A DNA stretch of 64,000 nt from Comamonas testosteroni (GTDB taxonomy: Bacteria; Pseudomonadota; Gammaproteobacteria; Burkholderiales; Burkholderiaceae_C), in the NCBI RefSeq assembly GCF_003569915.1, contig NZ_KZ984452.1, positions 1 to 64,000 on the forward strand. Direction: 5' to 3'. Numbering within the stretch: position 1 is the first letter of the stretch; every line of letters starts with the position of its first letter. Below are positions 1 through 8,396 of this stretch, one piece after another. The position numbers and the translations under genes are program-made. The notes below the pieces were generated by a model, which saw only the letters and a program-made list of their open reading frames with translations, searched no databases and was not told the DNA's origin.

Positions 1-1
1 C

Positions 2-232
2 TGCACATCCGAGCTTCAATCCTCAATCAATTTACCGCTCTGGGCACGCCCCAGACAGTCGCTGCTGCGTAAATCTATTTGGGATTGGGGATGCCTTGGC
101 CTATGGCCGATTTATGCAACAAAGCCTGTCAAAACCGTAAGTACCTACCGCACTCGTTTGATGGAAAAAATGGGTCTTTCATCGAATAGTGATCTGACCT
201 ACTACGCATTGAAAAATCGATTGATCGATTAA
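2..232 (+). CDS. C-terminal end of a LuxR/GerE-type response regulator (partial, possibly decayed)
   Basis: The frame is open from the window edge to a TAA stop. Its last 30 or so residues read KTVSTYRTRLMEKMGL followed by SSNSDLTYYALKNRLID, which is the recognition helix and tail of a NarL/FixJ-type GerE DNA-binding domain. The part before this (about positions 60-130) fits the domain poorly in the same frame, while a neighbouring frame reads MADLCNK, which fits better. Small indels may therefore have disrupted the domain, or the protein may simply be divergent. The N-terminal receiver would lie outside the window. The identity of the tail is clear; whether the gene is intact cannot be told here. 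Confidence 0.5.
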   Translation, partial: CTSELQSSINLPLWARPRQSLLRKSIWDWGCLGLWPIYATKPVKTVSTYRTRLMEKMGLSSNSDLTYYALKNRLID

Positions 233-240
233 TGCAAATA

Positions 241-270
241 AAAAAGGCTTGGAGTTCCAAGCCTTTTTTA
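241..270. terminator. Bidirectional intrinsic terminator
   Basis: A stem of about 12 bp (AAAAAGGCTTGG / CCAAGCCTTTTT) with a 4-base loop is flanked by A and T runs. It lies between the convergent LuxR-type fragment and the receiver gene, so it can serve both. Confidence 0.85.
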
Positions 271-286
271 TTGGGGTTTTACCGAA

Positions 287-667
287 TCAGACCTTGCTGG
301 TATTGAGTTCAATGCAGAAATCGACAAGCGCGTCGATTTCGTTGGATTTGTCAAAGATGGCATCCGCATTCAATTGCTGGCAGCGCTCCCGGACATCGGC
401 CGTGGCGTAATTGCTCAGAACCAGCAATTTTTGGCCTTTGGGACGGTCCTGCAGGGCATTGACTACGCCCAGACCGCTGCCTTGGCGCAGAAAGAGGTCA
501 ACGATGACCAGATCCCAGGCCTGTGCATTCTGGGTCAGCCACTGGGTCGCATCGGCTTCGGTCTCGGCGGTACCCACTGCTTCGACGTCCGCAAGCTCAG
601 CCAGCGTCGCGATGAGGTTCTCGCGAATCGTGGGGTTGTCTTCGACAAAGTAGGTACGCAGTTTCAC
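287..667 (-). CDS. Stand-alone response regulator receiver protein
   Basis: A 126-residue protein consisting of one CheY-like receiver domain with no output domain. The acidic pair is E9/D10 (FVEDN), the phospho-acceptor is D57 (VIVDLF), the switch residue is S85 (VLSN) and the invariant lysine is K107 (FDKS). The start is a GTG at 667 with a weak GGAA upstream. It ends next to a terminator shared with the convergent LuxR-type fragment. No histidine kinase is visible in the window. It could be a phosphate shuttle or an input for a partner encoded elsewhere; the sequence does not say which. Confidence 0.8.
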   Translation of the reverse strand: MKLRTYFVEDNPTIRENLIATLAELADVEAVGTAETEADATQWLTQNAQAWDLVIVDLFLRQGSGLGVVNALQDRPKGQKLLVLSNYATADVRERCQQLNADAIFDKSNEIDALVDFCIELNTSKV

Positions 668-776
668 GTCGGTTCCGATTGATTCAGCAGGTAACGTTTG
701 TCACAACACTGTTAACTCATAGCGGTCATTGTCACATTGAGCTTGGTGAGAGCATACCGCTGCTTCGATGCATTTG

Positions 777-1544
777 TTATGTTTTGTAAAAAAATGCTTT
801 GTCTTTGCAAACAGGACACTCGGTATTGCGGCTTGTGTGCATCGTACTCCACTCCATGGAGCGGGCATCCAGCATTTGAAGTCGTCCGACAGAGCTTTGG
901 CCGAATCCGGTAATGAGCTTGAGTGCTTCAGCCGCTTGCTGGGTGCCTATGAGGCCGACGAGAGGGGCAAAAACGCCCATGGTCGAGCACTGCACCTCTT
1001 CGAACTCGGCCTCCGGCGCAAAGATGCAGGCATAACAGGGACTGTCCGGATCGCGTGGATCTATGACCATGATCTGGCCGTCCACGCGTATGGCTGCACC
1101 TTCGATTAGTGGCACGCCATGCCGCACGCAGGCAGCATTGATGCGCTGGCGGGTCTGGTAGTTGTCGGTGCAGTCCAGAACGACGGTGGCTTCAGGCACC
1201 AACTGGTCGAGCAACTCATCCGTAGCGCGCTCTTCGATACATTCGATCTGAACTTCAGGGTTGATGGCCTGCACGGCCTGGCGGATGGATTGCACCTTGG
1301 GCATGCCTACGCGGGCGGTGGTGTGGGCAATCTGGCGCTGCAGATTGGTGACGTCCACGGTGTCGTGGTCGACCAGCGTCAGCTTGCCAATGCCGGCCGA
1401 GCCCAGATAGAGGCAGGCGGGCGAACCCAGACCACCCGCGCCAATGATCAGTACATGCGCTGCCAGAATGCGCTCCTGCCCTTCGATGCCAATTTCGTCG
1501 AGCATGATGTGGCGGGAGTAGCGCAACAGTTGATCATCATTCAT
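777..1544 (-). CDS. moeB: MoeB/ThiF-family adenylyltransferase (HesA/MoeB/ThiF)
   Basis: An E1-like enzyme that adenylates the C-terminal Gly-Gly of a sulfur-carrier protein (MoaD in molybdopterin synthesis, or ThiS). From the chosen ATG it has 255 residues, normal for MoeB. Visible motifs are the nucleotide-binding GAGGLGS (35-41), DCTDN (124-128), a cysteine at 186 in CSTMGVFAPL, and a zinc site C170-x2-C173 plus C243-x2-C246. A longer frame starts at 1604 but runs back through the ctpA terminator; the ATG at 1544 follows a purine-rich GAAAG. MoeB and ThiF cannot be separated by sequence alone. The fds formate dehydrogenase in this window would need a molybdopterin cofactor. Confidence 0.85.
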   Translation of the reverse strand: MNDDQLLRYSRHIMLDEIGIEGQERILAAHVLIIGAGGLGSPACLYLGSAGIGKLTLVDHDTVDVTNLQRQIAHTTARVGMPKVQSIRQAVQAINPEVQIECIEERATDELLDQLVPEATVVLDCTDNYQTRQRINAACVRHGVPLIEGAAIRVDGQIMVIDPRDPDSPCYACIFAPEAEFEEVQCSTMGVFAPLVGLIGTQQAAEALKLITGFGQSSVGRLQMLDARSMEWSTMHTSRNTECPVCKDKAFFYKT

Positions 1545-1567
1545 CGGTTTGCTTTCGGGTGTCCAAG

Positions 1568-1592
1568 AAAAAAGCCGGGCATGCCCGGCTGA
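1568..1592 (-). terminator. Intrinsic terminator after ctpA
   Basis: A perfect AGCCGGGC/GCCCGGCT hairpin is followed by six T on the minus strand. It sits in the gap between ctpA and moeB, so moeB either has its own promoter or depends on readthrough. Confidence 0.85.
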
Positions 1593-1622
1593 TTGGATAT
1601 GCAAGGGGCGGATGCCCCGAGC

Positions 1623-3134
1623 TTATTTACTGTTCTTTTCGGGCTGCTTTTTGTCGGCAGGCTTTTTGTCACCAGCCTTCTTGTCAGCGTCTGCAGCGTC
1701 GTCCGACTTTTCTTCGGGCTTGCGCTCGGTCAGTGTCTTGCTGACCTTGACGGGCTGGCCCTTGAGCTTGTTCAGTGCTTGTTGCAGCTGGAAGTCCTTG
1801 TCTGTGCCGAACTCGGGAAGGCGGCGCTCGGAAGCGGGCTTCTTGGCTTCTTCTTCCAGACGCTTGCGGGCTTCCTCGCGGGCTTTTTCAAGGGCTTCGT
1901 TCTTGACTTCGGCGCCTTGACCGCTGGAGAGGTGCTTTTCCAGGTCGGCCTCGCGCATGCCCAAAGCGGCAAAGAGATTGCCTTCGGCGGTTTCATCCAC
2001 CATCAGGTCAGGAACAATGCCCTTGGCCTGAATCGACTTGCCGCTCGGTGTGTAGTAGCGCGCCGTGGTCAGCTTGAGAGCTGTTTCTGGACCCAGAGGG
2101 CGCACGGTCTGCACCGAACCCTTGCCAAAGGACTGGCTGCCCATGACGGTGGCACGCTTGTGGTCTTGCAGGGCGCCAGCCACGATTTCGCTCGCGGAGG
2201 CCGAGCCTTCGTTGATCAGCACGACCAGCGGCAGCTTCTTGAGGGCTGCGGGCAGGCGCTGCAGAGGGTCGCCCAGGCCACGTTGGGCATAGAACTCGGG
2301 CGATGCCTTGTAGACGGCCTTGCTCTCGGCCAGCTGACCGTTGGTGGAGACTACTGGAACGTCGGCAGGCAGGAAGGCCGCGGAAATGGCCACGGCGGCA
2401 TCGAGCAGGCCGCCGGGGTCGTTGCGCAGGTCGAGCACCAGACCCTTGAGGTTGGGATCCTGTTTGTAGACTTCCTCGACCTTGCGCACAAAGTCGTCCA
2501 CCGTGCGTTCCTGGAACTGGCTCAGGCGAATCCAAGCGTAACCGGGCTCGATGACCTTGCCCTTGACGGACTGGGTCTTGATTTCTTCGCGCGTGATGGT
2601 TACGGGGAAGCTGCGGCTTTCATCCTTGCGCAGGATGTTCAGTCGCACCTTGGTATTGGGCTCGCCACGCATGCGCTTGACAGCATCGCTCAGGCTCAGG
2701 CCCTTGACGGCAGTGTCGTCAATTTTGGTGATCAGGTCACCGGTCTTGAGGCCGGCACGGAAGGCAGGGGAGCCTTCAATCGGGGAGACGATCTTGATCA
2801 GGCCATCTTCCATGGTGATCTCGATGCCCACGCCGACGAACTTACCGCTGGTACCTTCCTTGAATTCCTTGTAGCTCTTCTTGTCGAAGTACTGGGAATG
2901 GGGGTCCAGGCTGGAGACCATGCCGGAGATAGCGTCCGTGATCAGCTTCTTGTCGCTGACGGGCTCCACATAGTCAGTCTTGATCAGGCCGAAGACGGCC
3001 GACAGCTGTTGAATTTCTTCGAGTGGCAGAGGCGTCACGCCTCCACGAGCCAGCGTCTGCAGCGATACCGTGGTCAGCGCACCAGCGACCACGCCCACAG
3101 AGATCCAGCCTGCAATTTTGATTTTTTGACCCAT
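1623..3134 (-). CDS. ctpA: S41-family carboxy-terminal processing peptidase
   Basis: A 503-residue periplasmic protease of the CtpA/Prc type, which cleaves proteins from their C-termini. The N-terminal segment around residues 8-28 is hydrophobic and should act as a signal or anchor. A PDZ domain spans about 93-175. The catalytic Ser-Lys dyad is visible as S313 in GSASASE and K338 in SFGKGSVQ. The tail after about residue 450 is a low-complexity Lys/Asp/Glu-rich stretch. The ATG at 3134 was chosen because the protein then begins directly before the hydrophobic segment. It lies between gpmA and moeB, each junction carrying its own terminator. Confidence 0.92.
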   Translation of the reverse strand: MGQKIKIAGWISVGVVAGALTTVSLQTLARGGVTPLPLEEIQQLSAVFGLIKTDYVEPVSDKKLITDAISGMVSSLDPHSQYFDKKSYKEFKEGTSGKFVGVGIEITMEDGLIKIVSPIEGSPAFRAGLKTGDLITKIDDTAVKGLSLSDAVKRMRGEPNTKVRLNILRKDESRSFPVTITREEIKTQSVKGKVIEPGYAWIRLSQFQERTVDDFVRKVEEVYKQDPNLKGLVLDLRNDPGGLLDAAVAISAAFLPADVPVVSTNGQLAESKAVYKASPEFYAQRGLGDPLQRLPAALKKLPLVVLINEGSASASEIVAGALQDHKRATVMGSQSFGKGSVQTVRPLGPETALKLTTARYYTPSGKSIQAKGIVPDLMVDETAEGNLFAALGMREADLEKHLSSGQGAEVKNEALEKAREEARKRLEEEAKKPASERRLPEFGTDKDFQLQQALNKLKGQPVKVSKTLTERKPEEKSDDAADADKKAGDKKPADKKQPEKNSK

Positions 3135-3175
3135 AGCACCCCTTAAGCCTTCGCAATATACACCTTGGACGAAAG

Positions 3176-3203
3176 AAGGCCTATGAGGTTCCATAGGCCT
3201 TTG
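3176..3203 (-). terminator. Intrinsic terminator after gpmA
   Basis: A 10-bp stem (AAGGCCTATG / CATAGGCCTT) with a short loop lies just downstream of gpmA on the minus strand. It is followed by a pyrimidine-rich stretch but only a weak T run. Confidence 0.65.
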
Positions 3204-3242
3204 GTGGTGTCAGCCCTTATTCAGGCGCTGGACGACAGGTTT

Positions 3243-3986
3243 TTAGGCCTTGCCTTGCGAAGCCACCGCAGCGGCAGCCTTGGCAGCCGCTTCGGCGTCA
3301 CCCAGATAGTAATGGCGAATCGGCTTCAGATCGGCGTCCAGCTCGTAGACCAGAGGAATGCCGTTGGGCACGTTCACGCCGACGATGTCTTCGTCAGCGA
3401 TATTGTCCAGATACTTGATCAGGGCGCGGATGGAGTTGCCGTGAGCCGCCACCACGACGCGCTTGCCAGCCTTGATGGCGGGAGCGATGGACTCGGTCCA
3501 GAACGGCACCACGCGGGCTACGGTGTCCTTGAGGCACTCGGTCAGCGGGATTTGCTCGGGCTGCAGCTTGCCGTAGCGCACATCGCCGCGCTCGCTGCGG
3601 GGGTCTGTGGCTTCCAGAGCGGGTGGCGGCACGTCGTAGCTGCGGCGCCAGACCAGTACTTGCTGCTCACCGTACTGCTTGGCCATGTCGGCCTTGTTCA
3701 GGCCTTGAAGGCCGCCATAGTGGCGTTCATTGAGGCGCCAGCTGTGCACCACGGGCAGCCAGGTGCGGTCCATCTCGTCCTGCACATGCCACAGAGTACG
3801 GATGGCGCGCTTGAGCACGCTGGTGTAGGCGACGTCGAAGTCATAGCCTTCCGCCTTGAGCAGCTGGCCGGCCTTCTTGGCCTGTTCGACACCGGTGGCA
3901 GTCAGATCCACATCGGTCCAGCCGGTAAAACGGTTTTCAAGGTTCCAGGTGGATTCACCGTGGCGGATCAGAACGAGCTTGTACAT
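3243..3986 (-). CDS. gpmA: 2,3-bisphosphoglycerate-dependent phosphoglycerate mutase
   Basis: Interconverts 3- and 2-phosphoglycerate in glycolysis and gluconeogenesis. At 247 residues it has the usual dPGM length. The phosphohistidine motif is LIRHGEST (H9), the general acid is E87 in RLNERHYGG, and the second active-site histidine is H182 in AAHGNS. The sequence [10 protein letters not shown] is typical of bacterial GpmA. A purine-rich AGAAGATAAGAG precedes the ATG. The rhodanese-grxC-secB cluster starts about 290 bases away in the opposite direction. Confidence 0.97.
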   Translation of the reverse strand: MYKLVLIRHGESTWNLENRFTGWTDVDLTATGVEQAKKAGQLLKAEGYDFDVAYTSVLKRAIRTLWHVQDEMDRTWLPVVHSWRLNERHYGGLQGLNKADMAKQYGEQQVLVWRRSYDVPPPALEATDPRSERGDVRYGKLQPEQIPLTECLKDTVARVVPFWTESIAPAIKAGKRVVVAAHGNSIRALIKYLDNIADEDIVGVNVPNGIPLVYELDADLKPIRHYYLGDAEAAAKAAAAVASQGKA

Positions 3987-4279
3987 GGACTCTTATCTTC
4001 TCAAAGTAGCAAAGCAGTAATGACGCGAAGTCAAAGCTGCTTATTCTAGAGGCTGGGGCCTTGTCCAAGTGCAGGGCAGGGGAAGTTGGCGCGCAATTGC
4101 CGCCGCTGTGTGGTGTATTCCAGTCAGCTTCGGGTGGAAATATCGAAAGTGTTCACTTTTTGCGCAGGCCTTGCCGAGCCTCAATTTCCCGAGGGCAGCT
4201 TTGGGCTTGAGTCCCTGCGCCGGAGCCGGAGTGCAGGCCTGCCCCTAAAATCCCCGGGTTTGCCATCCCAAGGAATGAC

Positions 4280-4693
4280 GTGAAATTCATCATCGATAAC
4301 TGGTATTTGATCCTGATTGCCGTGGCGTCGGGCGTGATGCTGCTGCTGCCGGCCCTGCGTGGTGCTGCGGGTGGCTCCCTGTCGGCTGCCGCTGCGGTAC
4401 ACCTGATCAACCGCGAAAAAGCCGTGGTGATCGATGTCTGCGAGCCCGAGGAATTTGCGGCAGGCCACGTCAATGGCGCCAAGAATGTGCCTGTGAGCCA
4501 GTTGGAAGAAAAGCTGCCCACCGCCGTGAAGAACAAGCAACTGCCCGTGGTGCTGGTTTGCGCATCGGGTGCCCGCGCCGTGCGTGCTGAAGCCATTGCC
4601 AAGAAGCTGGGCTACGAAAAGGCCCAGGCTCTGGCTGGCGGCATGAAGGCCTGGCGCGATGCTGGCCTGCCGGTTGAGAAAAATACCCCCTGA
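4280..4693 (+). CDS. Membrane-anchored rhodanese-like protein
   Basis: A 137-residue protein with one N-terminal transmembrane helix (about 7-25) and one rhodanese domain. The active-site loop is CASGAR, with the catalytic cysteine at 94. Proteins of this type carry sulfane sulfur from a donor to an acceptor. It resembles E. coli YibN, which likewise precedes grxC-secB-gpsA, so the order is conserved. The start is a GTG at 4280 with an AAGGA five to six bases upstream. The stop codon TGA is supplied by a dispersed 3'-end repeat that begins inside the gene's last codons. Confidence 0.9.
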   Translation: MKFIIDNWYLILIAVASGVMLLLPALRGAAGGSLSAAAAVHLINREKAVVIDVCEPEEFAAGHVNGAKNVPVSQLEEKLPTAVKNKQLPVVLVCASGARAVRAEAIAKKLGYEKAQALAGGMKAWRDAGLPVEKNTP

Positions 4694-4765
4694 GCCGCTG
4701 CGCGTCTTCCCCCAAGGGGGACGACAGCCTTTGCTGCGGGGCGGCCCTTGCTGGCTGTCTCTGCT
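4686..4765 (+). repeat. 3'-end palindromic repeat, copy 1
   Basis: Starts CCCCCTGAG, of which TGA is the rhodanese gene's stop codon. It contains the hairpin TCCCCCAAGGGGGA and then an outer stem GACAGCC/GGCTGTC around a GC-rich loop. Related copies lie at 32309-32386, 39742-39834 and 52273-52362, each oriented with the gene it follows. Confidence 0.85.
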
Positions 4766-4828
4766 TGAGACCACGCGACTGCGAGTATTGGCTCTCTGTT
4801 GTAAATTCGTAAAAAGAAAGTGAACCCC

Positions 4829-5086
4829 ATGCAAGCCGTGAAGATGTACACCACCGCCGTCTGCCCTTACTGCACTCGTGCCAAGCAGATTCTCAAATCC
4901 AAGGGCGTGGAGCAGATTGAGGAAGTGCGCATTGACGCTGACCCGGCTGCGCGCGATCACATGATGCAGATTACCGGCCGCCGCACCGTGCCCCAGATTT
5001 TTGTGGGCGACACCCATGTGGGCGGCTGCGATGACCTGATGGCGCTGGACGCCAAGGGCGGCCTGGTGCCCCTGCTGCAAAGCTAA
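4829..5086 (+). CDS. grxC: Glutaredoxin 3
   Basis: An 85-residue glutathione-dependent disulfide reductase with the dithiol active site CPYC (C12, C15) and the later TVPQIFVGD and GGCDDL motifs of the family. A GTG at 4820 in the same frame is possible. The ATG at 4829 is preferred because it gives the usual length and places AAAGAAAG at normal ribosome-binding distance. It lies between the rhodanese gene and secB, as in other proteobacteria. Confidence 0.93.
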   Translation: MQAVKMYTTAVCPYCTRAKQILKSKGVEQIEEVRIDADPAARDHMMQITGRRTVPQIFVGDTHVGGCDDLMALDAKGGLVPLLQS

Positions 5087-5201
5087 TGCCGTTGTGCCTG
5101 TGCCCGGCAGTTGCGGCAGACTTGGCAGCAAATCCCGCTGCATCCAGGTGGCTGAAATGAACGGGCCGACAGGCACTGCATAATGCAAAGTGCTATTTCA
5201 T

Positions 5202-5254
5202 GGAAATGCCTGCTGTGAGGATAGCTTTGTGCTCCCCTCATCGCAGGCATTTTC
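5202..5254 (+). other. Long hairpin in the grxC-secB gap
   Basis: An 18-19 bp inverted repeat (GAAATGCCTGC..TGAGG / CCTCA..GCAGGCATTTTC), with two internal mismatches and a loop of about 15 bases, ends 40 bases before the secB start. It is followed by a weak T/C tract. It may be a grxC terminator or a leader structure of secB. Confidence 0.6.
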
Positions 5255-5294
5255 ATTTCCCCCGCAAGATTTTTTCTGAAAGACCCAGTCCATC

Positions 5295-5750
5295 ATGGCC
5301 GAACAAGACAACAGCCCCGTGTTCCAGATCCAGCGCGTTTACCTGAAGGATCTGTCCCTGGAGCAGCCCAACTCTCCCGCCATCCTGCTGGAGCAAGAGC
5401 AGCCCAGCGTGGACATTCAACTGGGCGTGGAAGCCACTCCCGTGGCCGAAGGCGTGTACGAAGTGGCTGTGACCGCCACTGTGCAGACCAAGATTCAGGA
5501 CAAGACCGTGTTCCTGGTCGAAGCCAAGCAAGCCGGCATCTTTGAAATCCGCAACGTGCCCGAAGACCAGATGGGTGGCGTGATCGGTATTGCCTGCCCC
5601 CAGATCATCTACCCCTACCTGCGCGGCAACGTGGCAGATGTGGTGACCCGCGCCGGCTTCCCTCCCGTGCACCTGGCCGAAATCAACTTCCAGGCCATGT
5701 ACGAGCAGCAGCAAGCCGCTGCTCAAGCTGAAGGCCAGTTGCCTCAGTAA
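5295..5750 (+). CDS. secB: Protein-export chaperone SecB
   Basis: A 151-residue cytoplasmic chaperone that keeps preproteins unfolded and delivers them to SecA. Typical features are [19 protein letters not shown] near the N-terminus, the conserved [11 protein letters not shown] core strand, and the [11 protein letters not shown] and [13 protein letters not shown] segments, followed by a Gln/Ala-rich tail. The length is typical. An intrinsic terminator about 58 bases downstream separates it from gpsA. Confidence 0.97.
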   Translation: MAEQDNSPVFQIQRVYLKDLSLEQPNSPAILLEQEQPSVDIQLGVEATPVAEGVYEVAVTATVQTKIQDKTVFLVEAKQAGIFEIRNVPEDQMGGVIGIACPQIIYPYLRGNVADVVTRAGFPPVHLAEINFQAMYEQQQAAAQAEGQLPQ

Positions 5751-5807
5751 GCTACGCGCTTTTTGCTCAGACTATCCCTTGTGGGAAAATCGGGCCAAGG
5801 CATACAT

Positions 5808-5830
5808 AAAGAGGCCGTAAGGCCTCTTTT
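5808..5830 (+). terminator. Intrinsic terminator after secB
   Basis: An AAGAGGCC/GGCCTCTT stem with a GTAA loop is followed by TTTT. It lies between secB and gpsA, so gpsA needs its own promoter or readthrough. Confidence 0.85.
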
Positions 5831-5870
5831 GCTTATCTGGTCTGCGTTACCTGCTATGAATTCAAAAGCT

Positions 5871-6881
5871 ATGAATATTCTTGTTATTGGCGCTGGAGCT
5901 TGGGGGACAGCCTTGGCGATGAGTGCAGCGACTCATTCTGATGGGCGTAGTGTCAAGCTTTGGGCGCGTGATGCGACGCAGGCCGAGCAGATGCAACTGG
6001 AGCGTGTCAATAATCGTTATCTGACAGGTGTGCAGTTTCCGCCTGCATTGAACGTCGTTCATAGCGATGTGATGGCACAGGTACAGGAAGCTGATTTGGT
6101 AGTGCTGGGTACACCCATGGCGGCATTGCGTGAGTGGCTGACTCTGCTTAAGGATTGCCGCTCACCTGTGGTGTGGCTCAGCAAAGGCTTTGAAGCCGTG
6201 CCCGCAGGTGCAGCGGCTGGCAGCTTTGGCCTGATGGCGCATGAAGTCTGCCAGCAGGTGGCGCCCCAGCTCAAAAGCGGCGTGCTCAGCGGCCCCAGCT
6301 TTGCCGCCGAAGTGGCGCGCAAGCAGCCCACGGCGCTGGTCGCCGCCAGTGCGCATGAGGGCGTGAGCGAGCTGCTGGTCAGCGCTTTCCACGGCGAAGC
6401 CATGCGTGTCTATGCCAATCACGACATCGTGGGCGTGGAAGTGGGCGGGGCTGTGAAGAATGTGCTGGCCATTGCGACGGGCCTGTGCGACGGCCTGAAC
6501 CTGGGGCTGAACGCCCGCGCGGCACTGGTCACACGCGGTCTGGCGGAAATGACGCGCCTGGGCGTGGCGCTGGGCGCGCGTACCGAGACTTTCATGGGCT
6601 TGTCGGGCCTGGGCGATCTGGTGCTGACTGCCACCGGCGATCTCTCGCGCAACCGCAAGGTCGGCCTGCTGCTGGCTGAAGGCAAGACGCTGGAGCAGGC
6701 CGTGGCCTCGCTCGGCCATGTGGCTGAAGGCGTGTACAGCGCCCGCACCGTGGCGGCGCGTGCGCGCCAGGTGGGTGTGGAAATGCCGATTACCGAAACC
6801 GTGGTGGCGCTGCTCGATGGAAAGCTGCCCGTGACCGAAGCCGTGCAGCACCTGATGGCCCGCGATCCACGTGGCGAATGA
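5871..6881 (+). CDS. gpsA: NAD(P)-dependent glycerol-3-phosphate dehydrogenase
   Basis: Makes sn-glycerol 3-phosphate for phospholipid synthesis. The N-terminus [16 protein letters not shown] carries the dinucleotide-binding GAGAWG motif. Later landmarks are GPSFAAEVA, the catalytic lysine region [12 protein letters not shown], and [14 protein letters not shown]. From the ATG at 5871 it has 336 residues. An in-frame ATG at 5856 would add five residues (MNSKA), and neither start has a clear Shine-Dalgarno sequence. This part of the gene is unusually AT-rich compared with the rest. Gene order with secB is conserved. Confidence 0.95.
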   Translation: MNILVIGAGAWGTALAMSAATHSDGRSVKLWARDATQAEQMQLERVNNRYLTGVQFPPALNVVHSDVMAQVQEADLVVLGTPMAALREWLTLLKDCRSPVVWLSKGFEAVPAGAAAGSFGLMAHEVCQQVAPQLKSGVLSGPSFAAEVARKQPTALVAASAHEGVSELLVSAFHGEAMRVYANHDIVGVEVGGAVKNVLAIATGLCDGLNLGLNARAALVTRGLAEMTRLGVALGARTETFMGLSGLGDLVLTATGDLSRNRKVGLLLAEGKTLEQAVASLGHVAEGVYSARTVAARARQVGVEMPITETVVALLDGKLPVTEAVQHLMARDPRGE

Positions 6882-6898
6882 CGATTTGAAGTGTTTTA

Positions 6899-6936
6899 AG
6901 CTTCAAGTCTGTATAGATTAAGCGTTGTTAGCTATC
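6899..6936 (-). repeat. GATAGCT-N19 hairpin repeat, copy at gpsA 3' end
   Basis: Read on the minus strand it has GATAGCT, exactly 19 bases, AGACT, then a GAAGCTT return arm. It is a member of the dispersed family described in the findings. Confidence 0.7.
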
Positions 6937-6946
6937 AAAACAGGAA

Positions 6947-6985
6947 TAAAAAAGCCCGAAGCCTTGAACAGCTTCGGGCTTTTTG
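6947..6985. terminator. Bidirectional intrinsic terminator between gpsA and lysA
   Basis: A perfect 14-bp stem (AAAAAGCCCGAAGC / GCTTCGGGCTTTTT) with an 8-base loop sits between the convergent gpsA and lysA. Confidence 0.93.
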
Positions 6986-7001
6986 CATGGGCAGAGCGTG
7001 A

Positions 7002-8249
7002 TTACAGGCCCAACTCCAAGGCCAGCAGTTCATCGACGGTCTGGCGGCGGCGAATCAAACGCGCCTTGCCGCCATCGACCAGCACCTCGGCGGCCAGCGG
7101 GCGCGTGTTGTAGTTGCTGGACATGGAGCTGCCATAAGCGCCCGTGTCGTGAATCACCAGCAGGTCGTCCACAGATGCACCTGCCAGCGCGCGCGGCAGC
7201 ACCACGCCGCCGTCACCCTGGGTGAACACATCACCCGATTCGCACAGCGGGCCGGCCACCACGCTGTCCTGCGCGGGCAGGCTTTGGCCGTCGCGGCGCA
7301 GCACTTCCATGCCGTGGTAGCTGCCGTACATGCTGGGGCGCATCAGCTCGTTAAAGCCGGTATCGACCAGCACAAAGTGGTTGCTGCCCGCATTCTTGGT
7401 GGCGCGCACGGTACCCAGCAGCACGCCGGATTCTGCGACCAGGAAGCGGCCGGGTTCCAGTTCCAGGCCCAGGCTGTGGCCGACGATGGCTTCCGCCTGC
7501 TTGCGCGCCGCGTCCCACAGGCCGTGGTAGTGATCGGTGTCGATGGTGGCATCGCCCTTTTTGTAGGGAATGGACAGGCCGCCGCCAGCGGAAATCGCAT
7601 GCAAATCCACGCCCGCTGCCTTGCTGCGCTCCACCAGCTTGACCATGGCGCCGCAGACTTCTTGCAGGTGGCCGTAGTCCACGCCGGAGCCGATGTGCAT
7701 ATGCAGGCCGGCCAGCACCAAGCCGCCGGTCTTGATGGCTTGCAGCGCATCTTCCAGCTCGCTGTGCCAGATGCCGTGCTTGCTGTGCTCGCCGCCGGTA
7801 TTGGTCTTGTTGCTGTGGCCGTGGCCAAAGCCGGGGTTGATGCGCAGCCAGACATGGTGGCCCTTCGATACGGCGGCCAGCTGGTGCAGCATGTCAATCG
7901 ACCCTGCGTTCACGGGCACCTGGTGCTCGACCACGGTGGCCAGGGTCGCTTCGTCCATCACATCGGCGGTGAAGACGATTTCGGCAGGCTCGCCAAAACC
8001 GGGTTGGAAGCCCGCAGCCAGCGCACGCAGGATTTCGCCGCGCGAAACCGCATCCACCTTCACGCCTTGCTCGCGCATCAGTTGGAGGATGTGGATGTTG
8101 GAGCAAGCCTTTTGCGCAAAGCGCACGGTGTCAAACGCTTTGAGCTGGGCAATGCGCTCGCGGATGGTGGCGGCGTCATACACCCACAGCGGCGTGCCGA
8201 ATTCATCGGCCAGATTCCAGAGCAGGGCGGGGGAGAAGGGGGTGGACAT
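7002..8249 (-). CDS. lysA: Diaminopimelate decarboxylase
   Basis: A PLP enzyme of fold III that makes L-lysine from meso-diaminopimelate. The PLP lysine is K47 in RFAQKACSN. The phosphate-binding loop region HIGSGVDYG lies near 189 and the GPLCESGDV motif, whose cysteine comes from the partner subunit, near 333-341. The tail YNTRPLAAEVLVDGGKARLIRRR is typical. The length is 415 residues. A divergent LysR-type gene starts 148 bases upstream, the arrangement known for lysA and its activator in other bacteria. Confidence 0.96.
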   Translation of the reverse strand: MSTPFSPALLWNLADEFGTPLWVYDAATIRERIAQLKAFDTVRFAQKACSNIHILQLMREQGVKVDAVSRGEILRALAAGFQPGFGEPAEIVFTADVMDEATLATVVEHQVPVNAGSIDMLHQLAAVSKGHHVWLRINPGFGHGHSNKTNTGGEHSKHGIWHSELEDALQAIKTGGLVLAGLHMHIGSGVDYGHLQEVCGAMVKLVERSKAAGVDLHAISAGGGLSIPYKKGDATIDTDHYHGLWDAARKQAEAIVGHSLGLELEPGRFLVAESGVLLGTVRATKNAGSNHFVLVDTGFNELMRPSMYGSYHGMEVLRRDGQSLPAQDSVVAGPLCESGDVFTQGDGGVVLPRALAGASVDDLLVIHDTGAYGSSMSSNYNTRPLAAEVLVDGGKARLIRRRQTVDELLALELGL

Positions 8250-8262
8250 CTTCTATCACTTT

Positions 8263-8305
8263 CATAGCTGTCAGCGCATGATTGATAAGGACTAAAGGCC
8301 TTTTT
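8263..8305 (+). repeat. GATAGCT-N19 hairpin repeat in the lysA-lysR gap
   Basis: CATAGCT at 8263-8269, 19 bases, then GGACT at 8289-8293 followed by AAAGGCC. It fills part of the intergenic region that must hold both divergent promoters. Confidence 0.75.
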
Positions 8306-8396
8306 CGCTCACATTACCTGCTATGGTGCCAAGTCTTGGTCATGCAGTCCAATGCTTGATTTTTCGAATGTCATTCAATTTGGATATGCTTTGTAC
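8306..8396. promoter_or_regulatory. lysA-lysR divergent promoter region
   Basis: Divergent promoters are inferred from gene orientation. The imperfect dyad TTCGAATGTCATTCAA near 8361-8376 resembles a LysR-type box, and TATGCT near 8386 could be a -10 element for the regulator. Nothing here is experimentally supported. Confidence 0.35.

Noticed and set aside
1593..3146. Open frame of about 517 codons antisense to ctpA
   Set aside because: It mirrors ctpA codon bias and has no protein family features; ctpA has intact catalytic motifs.
5840..5880. Repeat copy covering the gpsA start
   Set aside because: A CATAGCT box occurs, but the second box after 19 bases does not match, so it was not counted.
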